A stretch of 64,000 nt of DNA from Alphaproteobacteria bacterium (GCA_006844765.1 SPJV01000215.1:1-64000), one strand, 5' to 3'. Counted from the first letter of the stretch, positions 44,060 to 54,500 are shown. The notes: generated from the sequence alone by a model not told the origin. Program-made: numbers and translations.

Positions 44060-44776
44060 ATGAGCATCGATGTAAGGCCGTTTGACGGGTTGGGCCATTT
44101 CAAGATCGATTGGCTGAATGCGAAGCATCATTTCAGCTTCGGTCATTATCATGACCCGGGTAGAATGGGTTTGGGACCACTGCGAGTCTGGAATGATGAT
44201 ACGATCAAGCCTCATACGGGCTTCGATCCACATCCGCATCGGGATATGGAAATCGTCACCTATGTGCGCAGCGGAGCGATCACTCATCGCGATAACCTGG
44301 GAAATGAGGGCCGGACAGTTGCCGGCGATATTCAGGTGATGTCCGCCGGCACCGGGATCGTGCATGGCGAGTATAATCTGGAGGACGAGGACACCCAGAT
44401 CTTCCAGATTTGGATCATCCCCAAGAGCCGTGGTAACGCCCCGCGCTGGGAAACCCGCACCTTTCCGCGTGGCGATGCCGCCGGGACCCTGGTCCCAATG
44501 GCATCCGGTCAGTCCGGGATCGAAGGCGCCGTTGAGATTGACCAGGACGCGACGCTCTATGCGGGAACATTCCAGGCAGGACACCGGATCACCCATCCGT
44601 TAGGCACGGATCGCGGCGCCTATCTGGTGCCGGCCCGGGGAAGGATTCGGCTCAATGGTGTCGAGATCGGCGCACGCGATGGCGTGTCTGTAGAGAATGT
44701 GGAAGCATTGGATATCGAGATTACTGACGACGCGGAACTGATCTTGGTCGATGTCCCTATGGCTGAGGCGGCTTGA
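44060..44776 (+). CDS. Pirin family protein
   Basis: This 238-residue bicupin has the metal ligands of pirins in GFDPHPHRDMEIVTY and GTGIVHGEYN (His, His, His, Glu). The C-terminal cupin is less conserved. Bacterial pirins include quercetinase-like enzymes and redox-sensing iron proteins. The ATG at 44060 has GGAGAAGG upstream; an ATG at 44015 in frame lacks a ribosome site. It is probably controlled by the divergent LysR. Confidence 0.9.
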   Translation: MSIDVRPFDGLGHFKIDWLNAKHHFSFGHYHDPGRMGLGPLRVWNDDTIKPHTGFDPHPHRDMEIVTYVRSGAITHRDNLGNEGRTVAGDIQVMSAGTGIVHGEYNLEDEDTQIFQIWIIPKSRGNAPRWETRTFPRGDAAGTLVPMASGQSGIEGAVEIDQDATLYAGTFQAGHRITHPLGTDRGAYLVPARGRIRLNGVEIGARDGVSVENVEALDIEITDDAELILVDVPMAEAA

Positions 44777-44842
44777 GCCGGGGCGATTGAGCGCCTAACG
44801 TTCAGGCTGGATGGCAGGACAGACGATACGAGATTGGATTCC

Positions 44843-45520
44843 ATGACCACATATGGCCGGGATGGCATCAAACAAGGGATCTTTCAGGAGATTGCTGAGC
44901 GCGCGGCGCGCGAAGGGCTGATTGTTCCCTTGTCGGCGGAGGAGCGACAGGCTTCCCGTGATGCCACGCTGGCGAAACGGCCTGACAGCGGTTCCGTCTG
45001 GATCTTCGGCTATGGGTCTTTGATCTGGAACCCGGCCTTTCATTTCGTTGAGCAACGCTCGGCAACCTTGTTCGGTTATCACCGGTCATTCTGCCTGAAG
45101 ACACCAATTGGGCGCGGCTCGCCGGACTGCCCGGGTCTGGTTCTGGGGCTGGATCGTGGGGGGTCCTGCACCGGTGTGGCATTCCGGATCGACGAAAGCG
45201 ACCCGGCAATCCTGGAAGAAGAGCTGGATGTGATCTGGTCGCGGGAGATGCTGGCCGGCTCTTACCGCCCGACCTGGGTGAAGCTGCGCGGAGCAGACGG
45301 CCCCTTCCACGCCATTGCCTTTGTCATGCGCCGGGATAGCGATCGCTATGCGGGCAAGCTGACGAATGGTGAGGCGGCGGACATCATAGGCCGCGCCGTC
45401 GGCGATCTTGGCCCCTGTCGTGACTATCTGCGCAACACTGTTGATGCCCTGCGCGCGCTCGGCTTCCGGGACCGGCGGCTGGAAGATATCTCCCGCCGGA
45501 TCATCGATACCCCGGAGTGA
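44843..45520 (+). CDS. chaC: Glutathione-specific gamma-glutamylcyclotransferase (ChaC)
   Basis: This 225-residue ChaC-fold protein has the IFGYGSLIWNP signature and the catalytic glutamate in AILEEELDVIWSREM. It splits glutathione into 5-oxoproline and cysteinylglycine in the cytoplasm. The ATG at 44843 gives MTTYGRDG; a TTG at 44834 is an alternative. It follows the pirin gene by 66 bases and precedes msrB, forming a redox-oriented run. The 5-oxoproline produced could feed an oxoprolinase such as the HyuAB protein here, but that link is speculative. Confidence 0.9.
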   Translation: MTTYGRDGIKQGIFQEIAERAAREGLIVPLSAEERQASRDATLAKRPDSGSVWIFGYGSLIWNPAFHFVEQRSATLFGYHRSFCLKTPIGRGSPDCPGLVLGLDRGGSCTGVAFRIDESDPAILEEELDVIWSREMLAGSYRPTWVKLRGADGPFHAIAFVMRRDSDRYAGKLTNGEAADIIGRAVGDLGPCRDYLRNTVDALRALGFRDRRLEDISRRIIDTPE

Positions 45521-45610
45521 TCGCGGAAAGGTGTTTGGCCCCAGCCTTGCCTCACCCATACTTTCAGCCCATATCGATAGCGTCGAATGTTAACGATGGG
45601 GGAGCATCCC

Positions 45611-46060
45611 ATGTCCGAAAATTCCATGTCCGAAAATTCCATGGCTGACAAATCAACGACCGGCAAAGTCGTGAAGTCCGATGCGGAGTGGAAGGCGGAG
45701 CTGACGCCTGAGCAATACCAGATCACCCGCAAGGCCGGTACCGAGCGCGCCTTCACCGGAAAATACAACGATTGCAAGGACAGCGGCACCTATCACTGCG
45801 TCTGTTGTGGGGAACCGCTTTTTTCCTCCGACAACAAGTATGATTCAGGATCGGGCTGGCCCAGTTTTTACCAGCCGGTCTCTGATGAGGCGGTTGCAGA
45901 GCATTCGGATCGCAGCTTCTTCATGCGGCGGACGGAGGTCGTCTGCTCCCGGTGCGACGCCCATCTGGGACATGTCTTCCCCGATGGTCCGGCGCCGACC
46001 GGATTGCGCTACTGCATGAACTCGGCCTCCCTGGACCTGAAGAAAAACGACGAATCTTAG
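45611..46060 (+). CDS. msrB: Peptide-methionine (R)-S-oxide reductase
   Basis: This 149-residue MsrB has the zinc site CVCCGEPLF plus [15 protein letters not shown] and the catalytic cysteine in LRYCMNSAS. It repairs methionine-R-sulfoxide in proteins using thioredoxin. GGGGGAG lies 7 bases before ATG 45611. The first ten codons are a 15-base unit (MSENS) in perfect tandem duplication, with two further in-frame ATGs, so initiation may occur at more than one codon. Confidence 0.95.
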   Translation: MSENSMSENSMADKSTTGKVVKSDAEWKAELTPEQYQITRKAGTERAFTGKYNDCKDSGTYHCVCCGEPLFSSDNKYDSGSGWPSFYQPVSDEAVAEHSDRSFFMRRTEVVCSRCDAHLGHVFPDGPAPTGLRYCMNSASLDLKKNDES

Positions 46061-46127
46061 AGGCTTGATTTCCCGGACAGTGCGGGGCCTAACTGCGCCC
46101 AGTGATTGACTAGGGAAGGAAGCGGAC

Positions 46128-47138
46128 GTGGGGTCTTTAGCGGGAAAGAAGGTAGCGGTTACCGGTGCGGACGGATTCATCGGGTCTTGTCTGGCTGAGA
46201 AACTGGTTCGGGACGGCGCCAACGTCCGGGCTTTGGTACAGTACAACCCCTTCGGCTCCGCCGGCTGGTTGGATCGCACCGATCCGGAAATCCGCGCTGC
46301 AATGGATATCCAAGCCGGCGATATCCGCGACAGTTTCTTCATGCGGCGGTTCTGTGATGGCCAGGATGTGGTGATGCATCTGGCCGCCCTGATCGGCATT
46401 CCCTTTTCCTATGTCGCGCCGCAATCCTATGTCGACACCAATGTCACCGGCTCTCTGAATGTTTTCGAGGCCTGCCGAGATGCCGGGGTGGGGCGGGTCG
46501 TGCATACCTCAACCTCCGAAGTCTATGGCACCGCGCTGTTCGAACCGATCACCGAAGATCATCCCTTGCAGGGGCAATCCCCTTATTCCGCCAGCAAGAT
46601 CGCCGCCGATCACATGGCGGAAGCCTATGCGCGGTCTTTTGAGCTGCCGGTCGTGATCCTGCGGCCCTTCAATACTTTCGGGCCACGCCAAAGCGAGCGC
46701 GCCGTGATCCCGACCGCAATCCGGCAGGCGCTTGACCCGGCCTGTGAGGAGATCAAGCTCGGCGACCTCTCTCCCATGCGTGATTTCAATTATGTGGAAG
46801 ACACCGCTGACGCCTTTGCGGCCATTGCAGCGGCGGAGACGGTCGAATTCGGGACCGCCTATAACACCGGTACCGGGCACGCGGTCTCGGTTGGGGAAAC
46901 GGTTGAGATCATCCGCCGGGCAACCGGGGTCAACAAACCCATTGTCGAGGATGCCAGCCGCATCCGCCCGGCGAAGTCGGAAGTCTTCAAGCTCATCTCC
47001 TCTGCCGACAGGCTGGCAGAGGCGACGGGCTGGAAACCAGCGCTCGGCCTGGAAGAAGGATTATCCCGCACGGTCGAGTTTTGGCGCGATGAAATCCGCG
47101 AGGGACGGCAGCGCCCCGATGCCGACTATCTCGTCTAG
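46128..47138 (+). CDS. NAD-dependent sugar-nucleotide 4,6-dehydratase (LegB-like)
   Basis: This 336-residue extended SDR has TGADGFIGS, a TSTSEVYGTA stretch, the catalytic YSASK and the RPFNTFGPRQSERAVIP segment. This pattern closely resembles LegB, the UDP-GlcNAc 4,6-dehydratase of legionaminic acid synthesis. None of the other leg genes is adjacent, so the product may serve another surface glycan. It starts at GTG 46128 with GGAAGGAAG upstream. Confidence 0.82.
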   Translation: MGSLAGKKVAVTGADGFIGSCLAEKLVRDGANVRALVQYNPFGSAGWLDRTDPEIRAAMDIQAGDIRDSFFMRRFCDGQDVVMHLAALIGIPFSYVAPQSYVDTNVTGSLNVFEACRDAGVGRVVHTSTSEVYGTALFEPITEDHPLQGQSPYSASKIAADHMAEAYARSFELPVVILRPFNTFGPRQSERAVIPTAIRQALDPACEEIKLGDLSPMRDFNYVEDTADAFAAIAAAETVEFGTAYNTGTGHAVSVGETVEIIRRATGVNKPIVEDASRIRPAKSEVFKLISSADRLAEATGWKPALGLEEGLSRTVEFWRDEIREGRQRPDADYLV

Positions 47139-47286
47139 GCCTCTACGTCTCTAGGCCTATACGTCTCTATTACGCCTCCGAGAGATAGGCTTCCGCTGAC
47201 ACGATCTGGGCATAGGCAAAGCCCAGGGCGGACATGAAGGCAGCGTGCGCATCCTCGGCGGCGATCTGACGACCCTGGAATTCCAG

Positions 47287-47397
47287 ATCGCCTGGCAGGT
47301 CGGCAATGAAGACACCAGCGCCTTCCGCCGCAGTTTTCGCAAGATCACCGGTCTGACGCCGAAAGAACACCGTCGCCGGTTTTCAATCTCCGTCTAA
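47287..47397 (+). pseudogene. C-terminal AraC-family HTH fragment
   Basis: The last 36 codons of an AraC/XylS DNA-binding domain are readable (IAWQVGNEDTSAFRRSFRKI followed by TGLTPKEHRRRF), ending at TAA 47395-47397. The frame is open a little further upstream but loses similarity, and no start or sensor domain is present. It overlaps the mcd stop codon by 4 bases from the opposite strand. The rest of the 47139-47393 gap shows only weak coding-like sequence on the minus strand. Confidence 0.65.
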
Positions 47398-49007
47398 TTG
47401 CGCCTGCCGACCAAGCCACGCGCAATGACTTGGGCCTGAATCTCGCCCGCCCCTTCAAAGATGTTGAGGATTCGGGCATCCACGAGGACACGGCTGATCG
47501 GGGTTTCCAAGGCGTAGCCGATGCCGCCATGGATTTGTAGGGCATCATCCGCCGCTGCCCAGGCGCAGCGTGCGGCAAGCAGCTTTGCATAGCCCGCTTC
47601 GACATCACAGCGCCGGCCCGTATCCTTGGCGGCGGCCGCCCGCATGGTGAGCTGGCGGGAAAGTTCAATCTCCGCGGCCATACGGGCGAGCTTACCGCCG
47701 ACCCTTGGAAATTCTGCAATTGGGCGCCCGAACTGCTTTCGCTGAACCGCATAGGCAACGCCGAGATCGAGGGCATTGCGCGCCACACCGACGGCCCGGG
47801 CGGCGGTTTGGATTCGCGCCGCTTCAAAGGTCGACATCAATTGCCGGAAACCCTGTCCTTCTTCCCCGCCCAGCAGGTTATCCGCCGAAACTTCAAACCC
47901 ATCGAAGGCAATGTCGTATTCCTTCAAGCCGCGATAGCCCAAGGTGCGGATTTCGCCGCCCGTCATGCCGGGCGCGGGGAAAGGTGTCGCGTCATCGCCG
48001 CGGGGCTTTTCCGCCAACAGCATAGAGAGGCCCCGGTGATCGGTCGATTGCGGGTCGGTCCGCACAAGCAACGTCATCAAATCAGAGCGCCCACCATGGG
48101 TGGCCCAGGTCTTGGCGCCCTGAACCTTGTAAATATCACCATCCCGCATCGCGCGGGTTTTCAGGCGCGCCAGATCTGATCCGGTATCCGGTTCCGTGAA
48201 AACTGCCGTTGGCAGGATGGACCCATCCGCGATACCCGGCAGGAAACGCGCTTTTTGATCGGCTGTCCCGTTGCCGGAGATGAGTTCTCCTGCGATCTCC
48301 GCCCTCGTCGCCAGGGAGCCGGTCGCAAGATGAACCGCGCTCAACTCTTCCGTCACTGCCGCCATGGCCTGTTTGCCGAGCGCCAGACCGCCGAATTCCT
48401 CCGGCAGGGACAAGCCGAATACGCCCAGATCAGCGACGGATTGGACAACACTATCCGGGATCAAGCGGTCTTCCAGATGCCAGCGATGGGCGTGGGGCGC
48501 GACCTCTGCTGCAGCGAAGCGGCTGAATTGATCCCGGATCGGTGCCAGATCCGGATTGGCATCGCCAGGGTCCGGACGCGCACCATCGGCAAGTGCTTGG
48601 GCGATCCGAGCGACAAGCGCCGGATCGCCGGCAGCATCCAGGGCCTCGGCGACAGCTTCGTCCATCGCCAGCATGCGGGCCGGCCCTGCTAATCCCAACT
48701 CCCAGGGACGGGCGGTTTCCATCTGGGACATCGGCAGGCCGCCAATCAGACGGGCGCAGATCTCTCCAAAAGCCAGGCGCGCGATATCCGTTTCCAGGCT
48801 TCCCAACCGGCCGGCATCGGAAAGCCGCTGACGCCAAGCGTCAATTGCGATGGCGGCTTCAACTGAAGCGGCGATCCAGGCAATACCATGGGCCAGATGC
48901 TGATATTTGGTGAGCAGATCCGGCGCCGCCTTGCCGTTCTGGACCAGTTTCTCTTCCAACACCAATAGGGCGTGATCGCGATAATCCTGCAGTCGCTCAA
49001 GCGTCAT
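47394..49007 (-). CDS. mcd: (2S)-methylsuccinyl-CoA dehydrogenase
   Basis: This 537-residue acyl-CoA dehydrogenase has a 150-residue N-terminal extension (HGIAWIAASVEA, GGLPMSQMETARP) characteristic of Mcd. A normal ACAD core follows: AVFTEPDTGSDL, GMTGGEIRTLGYRGLKEYDI, QIHGGIGYALETP. Mcd oxidises methylsuccinyl-CoA to mesaconyl-CoA in the ethylmalonyl-CoA pathway for acetyl-CoA assimilation. Identification rests on remembered similarity to the Rhodobacter enzyme along the full length. Other pathway genes are not in the window. It lies 11 bases after a small unknown gene. Confidence 0.85.
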   Translation of the reverse strand: MTLERLQDYRDHALLVLEEKLVQNGKAAPDLLTKYQHLAHGIAWIAASVEAAIAIDAWRQRLSDAGRLGSLETDIARLAFGEICARLIGGLPMSQMETARPWELGLAGPARMLAMDEAVAEALDAAGDPALVARIAQALADGARPDPGDANPDLAPIRDQFSRFAAAEVAPHAHRWHLEDRLIPDSVVQSVADLGVFGLSLPEEFGGLALGKQAMAAVTEELSAVHLATGSLATRAEIAGELISGNGTADQKARFLPGIADGSILPTAVFTEPDTGSDLARLKTRAMRDGDIYKVQGAKTWATHGGRSDLMTLLVRTDPQSTDHRGLSMLLAEKPRGDDATPFPAPGMTGGEIRTLGYRGLKEYDIAFDGFEVSADNLLGGEEGQGFRQLMSTFEAARIQTAARAVGVARNALDLGVAYAVQRKQFGRPIAEFPRVGGKLARMAAEIELSRQLTMRAAAAKDTGRRCDVEAGYAKLLAARCAWAAADDALQIHGGIGYALETPISRVLVDARILNIFEGAGEIQAQVIARGLVGRRN

Positions 49008-49018
49008 AAAACGTCCGC

Positions 49019-49330
49019 CTAGTCGCGTGTCTTTGGACCGGAGAACGGGGCAGGTCTGCGGCCCAGGCGGTTCTCTCCTGCTTGTGCCCCGCGTGATCCA
49101 CGGTCGGCGCGTGGCTGGAAGGCAATGACATTGCCGGCCTCACGCCCTTCGACGGGAGCACCCGCTGAAGGGGCACGATCAGCAGCTTCTTGCGCGGCAA
49201 CGCGTTCTACGAACAAGCCGGCCTGTTCTTCGACAGTATGGAAGTTCATGGGAAAGGTGGCGTTAAAACCGCCATGACGATAGCGAACCCGTGCCGCCTG
49301 GCGCCTGCCAAATATCCAAAGATCACTCAT
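49019..49330 (-). CDS. Hypothetical protein upstream of mcd
   Basis: This 103-residue basic protein begins MSDLWIFGRRQAARVRY, and its C-terminal half is low-complexity and rich in Arg, Gly and Ala. No family is recognised. It ends 11 bases before the mcd start on the same strand, so it may be co-transcribed. The weak codon signal leaves some doubt that it is translated. Confidence 0.5.
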   Translation of the reverse strand: MSDLWIFGRRQAARVRYRHGGFNATFPMNFHTVEEQAGLFVERVAAQEAADRAPSAGAPVEGREAGNVIAFQPRADRGSRGAQAGENRLGRRPAPFSGPKTRD

Positions 49331-49542
49331 GTTCCGGCAAACCCCTCAGGAATCCTCACATAGATTGAGGCTAACCCAGTTTTTGCACCTGGCCGGTTGG
49401 GCCATACTCACTCTGTGCTTGGTCGCACTTGTTGGCCTGAAAGGCAAGACTTGGCGGGTCTTCACGGTGCTGGTACCGGTGGCCGCGCCTTTTCGCCGCG
49501 CCTTCTTGTCGGCCCAGGAGAACGGGAGCATGGTCGGCGATC

Positions 49543-50484
49543 ATGGAAATCCTGTTCGAAATTCTATTCCCGGTCTTTGGTGTCATCGCCCTGGGCTATG
49601 CTGCTGCCAAGTTGGGTTGGTTTGGTGAAGACGCTGAAAAGGGCGTCGCGACGTTCGTTTTCAACTTCGCCATTCCCCTGATGCTTTACCGCACGATCGG
49701 CACGACAGACCTTCCCGAGACCCCGCCTTGGGGCTTGTTTGCCAGTTTCTATGGCGCGGGTCTGGCACTCTATGGCTTCGGTTTTCTGATCGCCCGGATG
49801 GGGTTCGGGCGGGATTTTGGGGGAAGCACCGTTACCGGTATGGGCTTCGCCTTCGGGAATTCGGTGCTGGTTGGCTTGCCCCTGGTGATCACAGCCTATG
49901 GCGAAGCGAAGATCGTGCCTTTCCTGATCCTACTCTCGGTCCATGGCGTTACGTTCTTTTCCGTTACCACGATCCTGATGGAGGTTGGCGCCAGCGATGG
50001 TGAGCGTGGCTTCAAAGCGCCTGCCCTGCGCATCGTGAAAAGCCTGGCCCGCAACCCGGTTCTGATCGGAATAGCAGCAGGCTTGGCGAGTAATTTTTCC
50101 GGGATTGGCGTGCCGGGCCCCATCGAATCCCTGACCCGCATGATGCAAGGGGCGGTCGCACCCTCCGCCTTGTTCATCGCCGGTGCGGCGATGGTGCGCT
50201 ACGGCATAGCCGGTCGGATATCCCAGTCCATCTTCATGGTCTCCGGCAAGTTGGTCATCTTCCCAGCGTTGGTCTTCCTTTTGGGGCATGAGGTCTTCGG
50301 CCTCGATGCCCTCTCCCTGCAGATGGCAGTGTTGCTGGCGGCCCAACCCGTCGGTGTCATGGTCTTCGTCTTTGCCAGCCGCTACAGCACGGGCCAAGCC
50401 TTGGCCACAACCGCGATCTTTATGTCGACGCCGTTATCTGCGATAACGCTGGGGGTTCTATTGTATCTTTTTGACGTGCGGTAG
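49543..50484 (+). CDS. AEC-family (auxin efflux carrier-like) transporter
   Basis: This 313-residue membrane protein has about ten hydrophobic spans and the AEC pattern: FGVIALGYAAAKLGW near the start, NPVLIGIAAGL, and a second half with AAQPVGVMVFVFASRY. Bacterial members carry malonate, lactate or other organic acids. No enzyme gene next to it indicates the substrate. The 212-base gap upstream holds no gene that I can support. Confidence 0.87.
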   Translation: MEILFEILFPVFGVIALGYAAAKLGWFGEDAEKGVATFVFNFAIPLMLYRTIGTTDLPETPPWGLFASFYGAGLALYGFGFLIARMGFGRDFGGSTVTGMGFAFGNSVLVGLPLVITAYGEAKIVPFLILLSVHGVTFFSVTTILMEVGASDGERGFKAPALRIVKSLARNPVLIGIAAGLASNFSGIGVPGPIESLTRMMQGAVAPSALFIAGAAMVRYGIAGRISQSIFMVSGKLVIFPALVFLLGHEVFGLDALSLQMAVLLAAQPVGVMVFVFASRYSTGQALATTAIFMSTPLSAITLGVLLYLFDVR

Positions 50485-50631
50485 CGCCGATTGATCGGGG
50501 TAAGTCCTCAACTGGACCGCCTTATGTGGACGAGTTCGCATTGCGTCAAATATTCAAAGTGCCGGCCTTGTCCCATTTTGGCGCTTGCATATGTTAGGAT
50601 GCGATGAGGGCGATTGACGGGGAAACAGCGC

Positions 50632-51483
50632 ATGGCTTTGGTGGATAGGATCCACGCGTGCAACAACGCGAAGATGTTCAATTACCTGCCCTTTTATGCG
50701 GCGGGTAAGCGGATCGGTTGGGTACGCGACACTCAGGTCGGGCTGTTGTCCGGGCTGGATTGCTTCAGCATCAGTCCAAGGCGCGTCGACTTCTCGCAAG
50801 CCGTTCATGGCTATGATGAGATTACCGAAGTCCTGGATGGCGCCCAGCGAAAACTCGCTGAAGACGGCCATATCAAGGGCTGGCGGGACGAACGCTACGC
50901 TGTGCGTCCGCATTTCGGTACGGACCCGCTCTTCGAAATGGAACGGTCGGGGTGTCCCTTCTTCGGCGTTCGGACCTGGTCCGTTCATGTCATTGCTTAT
51001 GTCTGGCGCAAGGGGGATGGTCCGCATTTCTGGGTCGCCAAGCGGGATGCCAACCGACCGACCTATCCCGGAAAACTGGATTCTTCCGTCGGCGGCGGAC
51101 AGCCCGCTGGGTTATCCGTGACGCAGAACCTGATCGATGAATGCGGGGAAGAGGCCGGTATTCCCGAAGAATATGCGCGCCGTGCCAAACCTGTCGGCTG
51201 TATTTCCTATCGGCATGAAACCGAAGCCGGGTTGAGCCCGGACCAAATCTTCTGCTTTGATCTGCAATTGCCGGAAGATGTCATTCCCTATGGCGCTGAT
51301 GGCGAGGTGGAAGAATACCGCCTCGTCCCCTGGCAGAAATTGATGGAAATCCTTGCCGATGGGGATGACTTCAAGGTCAACTCCGCCCTGGTCTATATCA
51401 ACTTCTTTGCCCGTCATGGCATGTTGCGCCCGGACGAGCACAAGGATTACGCGGAAATCTGCGCAGGCCTTGGCGCGAACTAA
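50632..51483 (+). CDS. DUF4743-Nudix hydrolase family protein
   Basis: This 283-residue protein has an N-terminal DUF4743 domain (about 1-110) and a C-terminal Nudix domain (about 115-270), the arrangement of fungal thiamine-pyrophosphokinase-related Nudix proteins. The Nudix box (GGQPAGLSVTQNLIDECGEE) keeps the metal-binding EExG but has Leu for the first Glu and Asp for Arg. ATG 50632 is chosen over a TTG at 50614, with GGGGAA upstream. The substrate is probably a thiamine or other nucleotide-like diphosphate; this is uncertain. Confidence 0.82.
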   Translation: MALVDRIHACNNAKMFNYLPFYAAGKRIGWVRDTQVGLLSGLDCFSISPRRVDFSQAVHGYDEITEVLDGAQRKLAEDGHIKGWRDERYAVRPHFGTDPLFEMERSGCPFFGVRTWSVHVIAYVWRKGDGPHFWVAKRDANRPTYPGKLDSSVGGGQPAGLSVTQNLIDECGEEAGIPEEYARRAKPVGCISYRHETEAGLSPDQIFCFDLQLPEDVIPYGADGEVEEYRLVPWQKLMEILADGDDFKVNSALVYINFFARHGMLRPDEHKDYAEICAGLGAN

Positions 51484-51540
51484 GCCTGGAGTAGTCCTGC
51501 ATCAGGCCTGAAGGAACCCCGATACAGCTTATTCCCCAGC

Positions 51541-54500
51541 TTATTCCGCAGCGTTCGGCGTTGGGTCTTTCGCCGCGCGTTCGGTCAGGACCTTGGCGCG
51601 GTTTCCTTCCAATGCGGCGAGGAACAACGAGAGAAGCGGTGGAATGATCGCCAGTGTCAGCACCGCCGACATCGCCAGGCCACCGACAACAACGGATCCC
51701 AACCCGCGATAGATTTCCGATCCGGCGCCGGGGAAGATCACCAGCGGTGCCATGCCGAAAACCGATGTCAGGGTCGACATGAAGATCGGGCGCACCCGGT
51801 TGCGCGTTGCCTCCAAAATCGCTTCCGCAGCCTCCATCCCGTCTTGCCGGAAGTGGTGCAGTGTTTGGTGCACGATCAGGATCGCATTATTGACGACGAT
51901 CCCGATCAGGATGACGAAGCCCAACAGGGTCAACATGTCGAGGGCTTGGAAGCTGTAATTGTTCAAAACCGCCAACCCGATCACGCCGCCCGCCGTGGCC
52001 AGAGGGACGGAGAGCACGATGATCAGCGGATAAATGAAGCTTTCGAACAACACCGCCATCACAAGATAGACGATCACCAGGGCCAGCAGCAGGTCGAGCT
52101 GCATTTCAGCCCAGGTTTCCTGAAGCTTATCCGCCGTGCCGGAAAGACCGATACGAACGCCGGGCGGAAGGCCGGAGGCTTCCAGCGGCTCCAACACCTC
52201 AGCTTTCAGTTTTTCCAACGCTGTGCCCAGGGCCAGATCCCCCTTCGGTGTCAGTTGCAGCGTAATCGTCCGTGTCAGCTCCGTATGGCGGATCTGCGTC
52301 GGACCGGCTGTGACCCGCACCTCCGCCAATTGGTTTGCCGGAAGGATCGTTCCGGAGCTTGTGACGACCGGCAGATTTTCGATTCCCTGTGTCTGGGTCA
52401 GGCCGGAACTGGGTCCCTTCATGGTCAGATCCATCAAAGAGCCATCGACCGTGATCTCATCAACCCGCAAGCCCTCATTAAAGGCATCGACAGTCAGGCC
52501 GAGCTCCAATGCGGAGACCCCATTATCGGAAAGTTTCACCGGATCCGGGATGACCTGCACTTCCGGCGCGCCCAGCTCCAGGCCGGGAAGCGGGCGCATC
52601 TGGTTGCCTTCGCTACGCGGGAAGCTTTGCCCGATCATTCCCGCCGCGCGTTGGGCAACATCGACGACCGTTTCAAGACTGGGACCCCGAATATCAACCT
52701 CAATGGCGCGCGATCCGCCGATCCCGCGTCCGAAAATGGAAGGCTGGCGGAAGAAACCGAAGGTGCCGGGTTCCCGATAAACCGGGCCGGTCATGATCGG
52801 GATCAGCTCCTTGATCCGGCGTGGGTCGACGGTTCGGCCGCCCATGAAGGTGCGTGAATTCGTTGCGACGAAGAAGAAGGTCTCCATCAGGGGCGGGGCG
52901 TCGGGTTGCATCGCGGCTTCCCGCTCCTCCGTCGACATGTCCATCCCACGCCACAAGGGGCGGACAACAGTCTCTACCCGTTCCGCCATGCCGCGCATGG
53001 TCTCCAGATTATAGCCGGGCGGCGGTAGGATCACGCCGAAGACGAAGTTGCGGTTACCTTCCGGCAGATATTCCAGATCCGGCAACAGCCGGTAGGTGCC
53101 ATACCCAGCCGATGCGGTAATCACGATGACGAGGCTTGCCGCGAGCATACGGGAGCGAACGACCTTGCCGGTCAGCCAGTTGAGCGTGCGCATGAAGCCG
53201 CGCCCGAAATGATCGATACCGGGCAACGGCGGCGACAGTTTTGTCGGGTCCCCGACCTTGCCCTTCAGGAGCCAACGGGAAAGTGCCGGAATCACGGTGA
53301 CCGACACCAATAGCGACAACATCACCGCAACCGAGATCGCAACCGCGATGTCGCGGAACAGCTGCCCCACCTCCAATTCCATAATCAGGATTGGGATGAA
53401 GACCATTACGGTGGTGAGCGCAGAGACCAGGATCGCGCCCCAGACCTGACTTGCGCCCAGATAGGCGGCCTCTGGCGCCGGTTTACCAAGCTGACGGTGG
53501 CGATAGATGTTCTCCAGGACGACAATGGCGGCATCGACCACCATCCCCACGGCAAAGGCGATCCCAGCAAGGCTCACCACATTCAAGGACCGGCCAAGTG
53601 CTGCCATAGCAACAAAGGATGCAACGACGGATACAGGGATCGCCAGGGCAACCACCAGCGTCGCGCGGATGGAGCGCAGGAAGACCAGCAGGATCACCAC
53701 CGCAAAGGTCCCGCCGACCCAGATATTCTGGATCACCAGATCAATGGCGGAATTGATATAGACCGTCTCGTCATAAAGCTGTTCCAGCTTCAGCCCGTTG
53801 GCGGCAAGGACGCCTTCATTCAATTCGTCCCGCCGGTCGCGCAGATGCTGCATCACCTCAATGACATTGGCGCCAATCTCCCGCTTCACGGAAAGTGCGA
53901 TCGCCTCAAAACCGCCGGAGCGGATATCCGCGGTGGAATCCTTGAAGCCGAACTGCACATTAGCGATATCGCCCAATGTGATCCGCGCGACGCGCCCAGT
54001 TGCCTCGTCGCGGTCAGTCCGCAACACGATTTCTGAAATACGCTCTGGTGTCGTCAGGTCATTATCGGTCCGGACAATATAGCGCCGCTTGCCCTCATCA
54101 ACCTTGCCGCCGGAGATGGAAGCATTCTCATCCCGGAGCCGGTTCACCACATCTGGAACGGTCAGATTGAATTCCGCCATCCGGATGGGGTCGACGATGA
54201 CCTGCATCTCCTTGGCGCCGCCGCCATAGACATCGACCTGCCCCACCCCCGGAATGCTTTCCATCGCCGATTTGACGATATCTTCGGCAAAATCCCCATA
54301 GGTATGGATCGGCGGTTCCGTGCCATCCGCATGGCGCAGCCGGAACCAGGCGATGGAGTTGTCTTCCGAGCCGGCGGTATCCATGGTCGGCTCGTCGGCT
54401 TCTTCCGGATAACCCGGTACGCGGTCCAGCCTGTTGGCGGTCAGCAGCAAAGCGCGCGACATATCACTGCCGACCGCCAGCTCCAGTTCAATCTCTGCGC

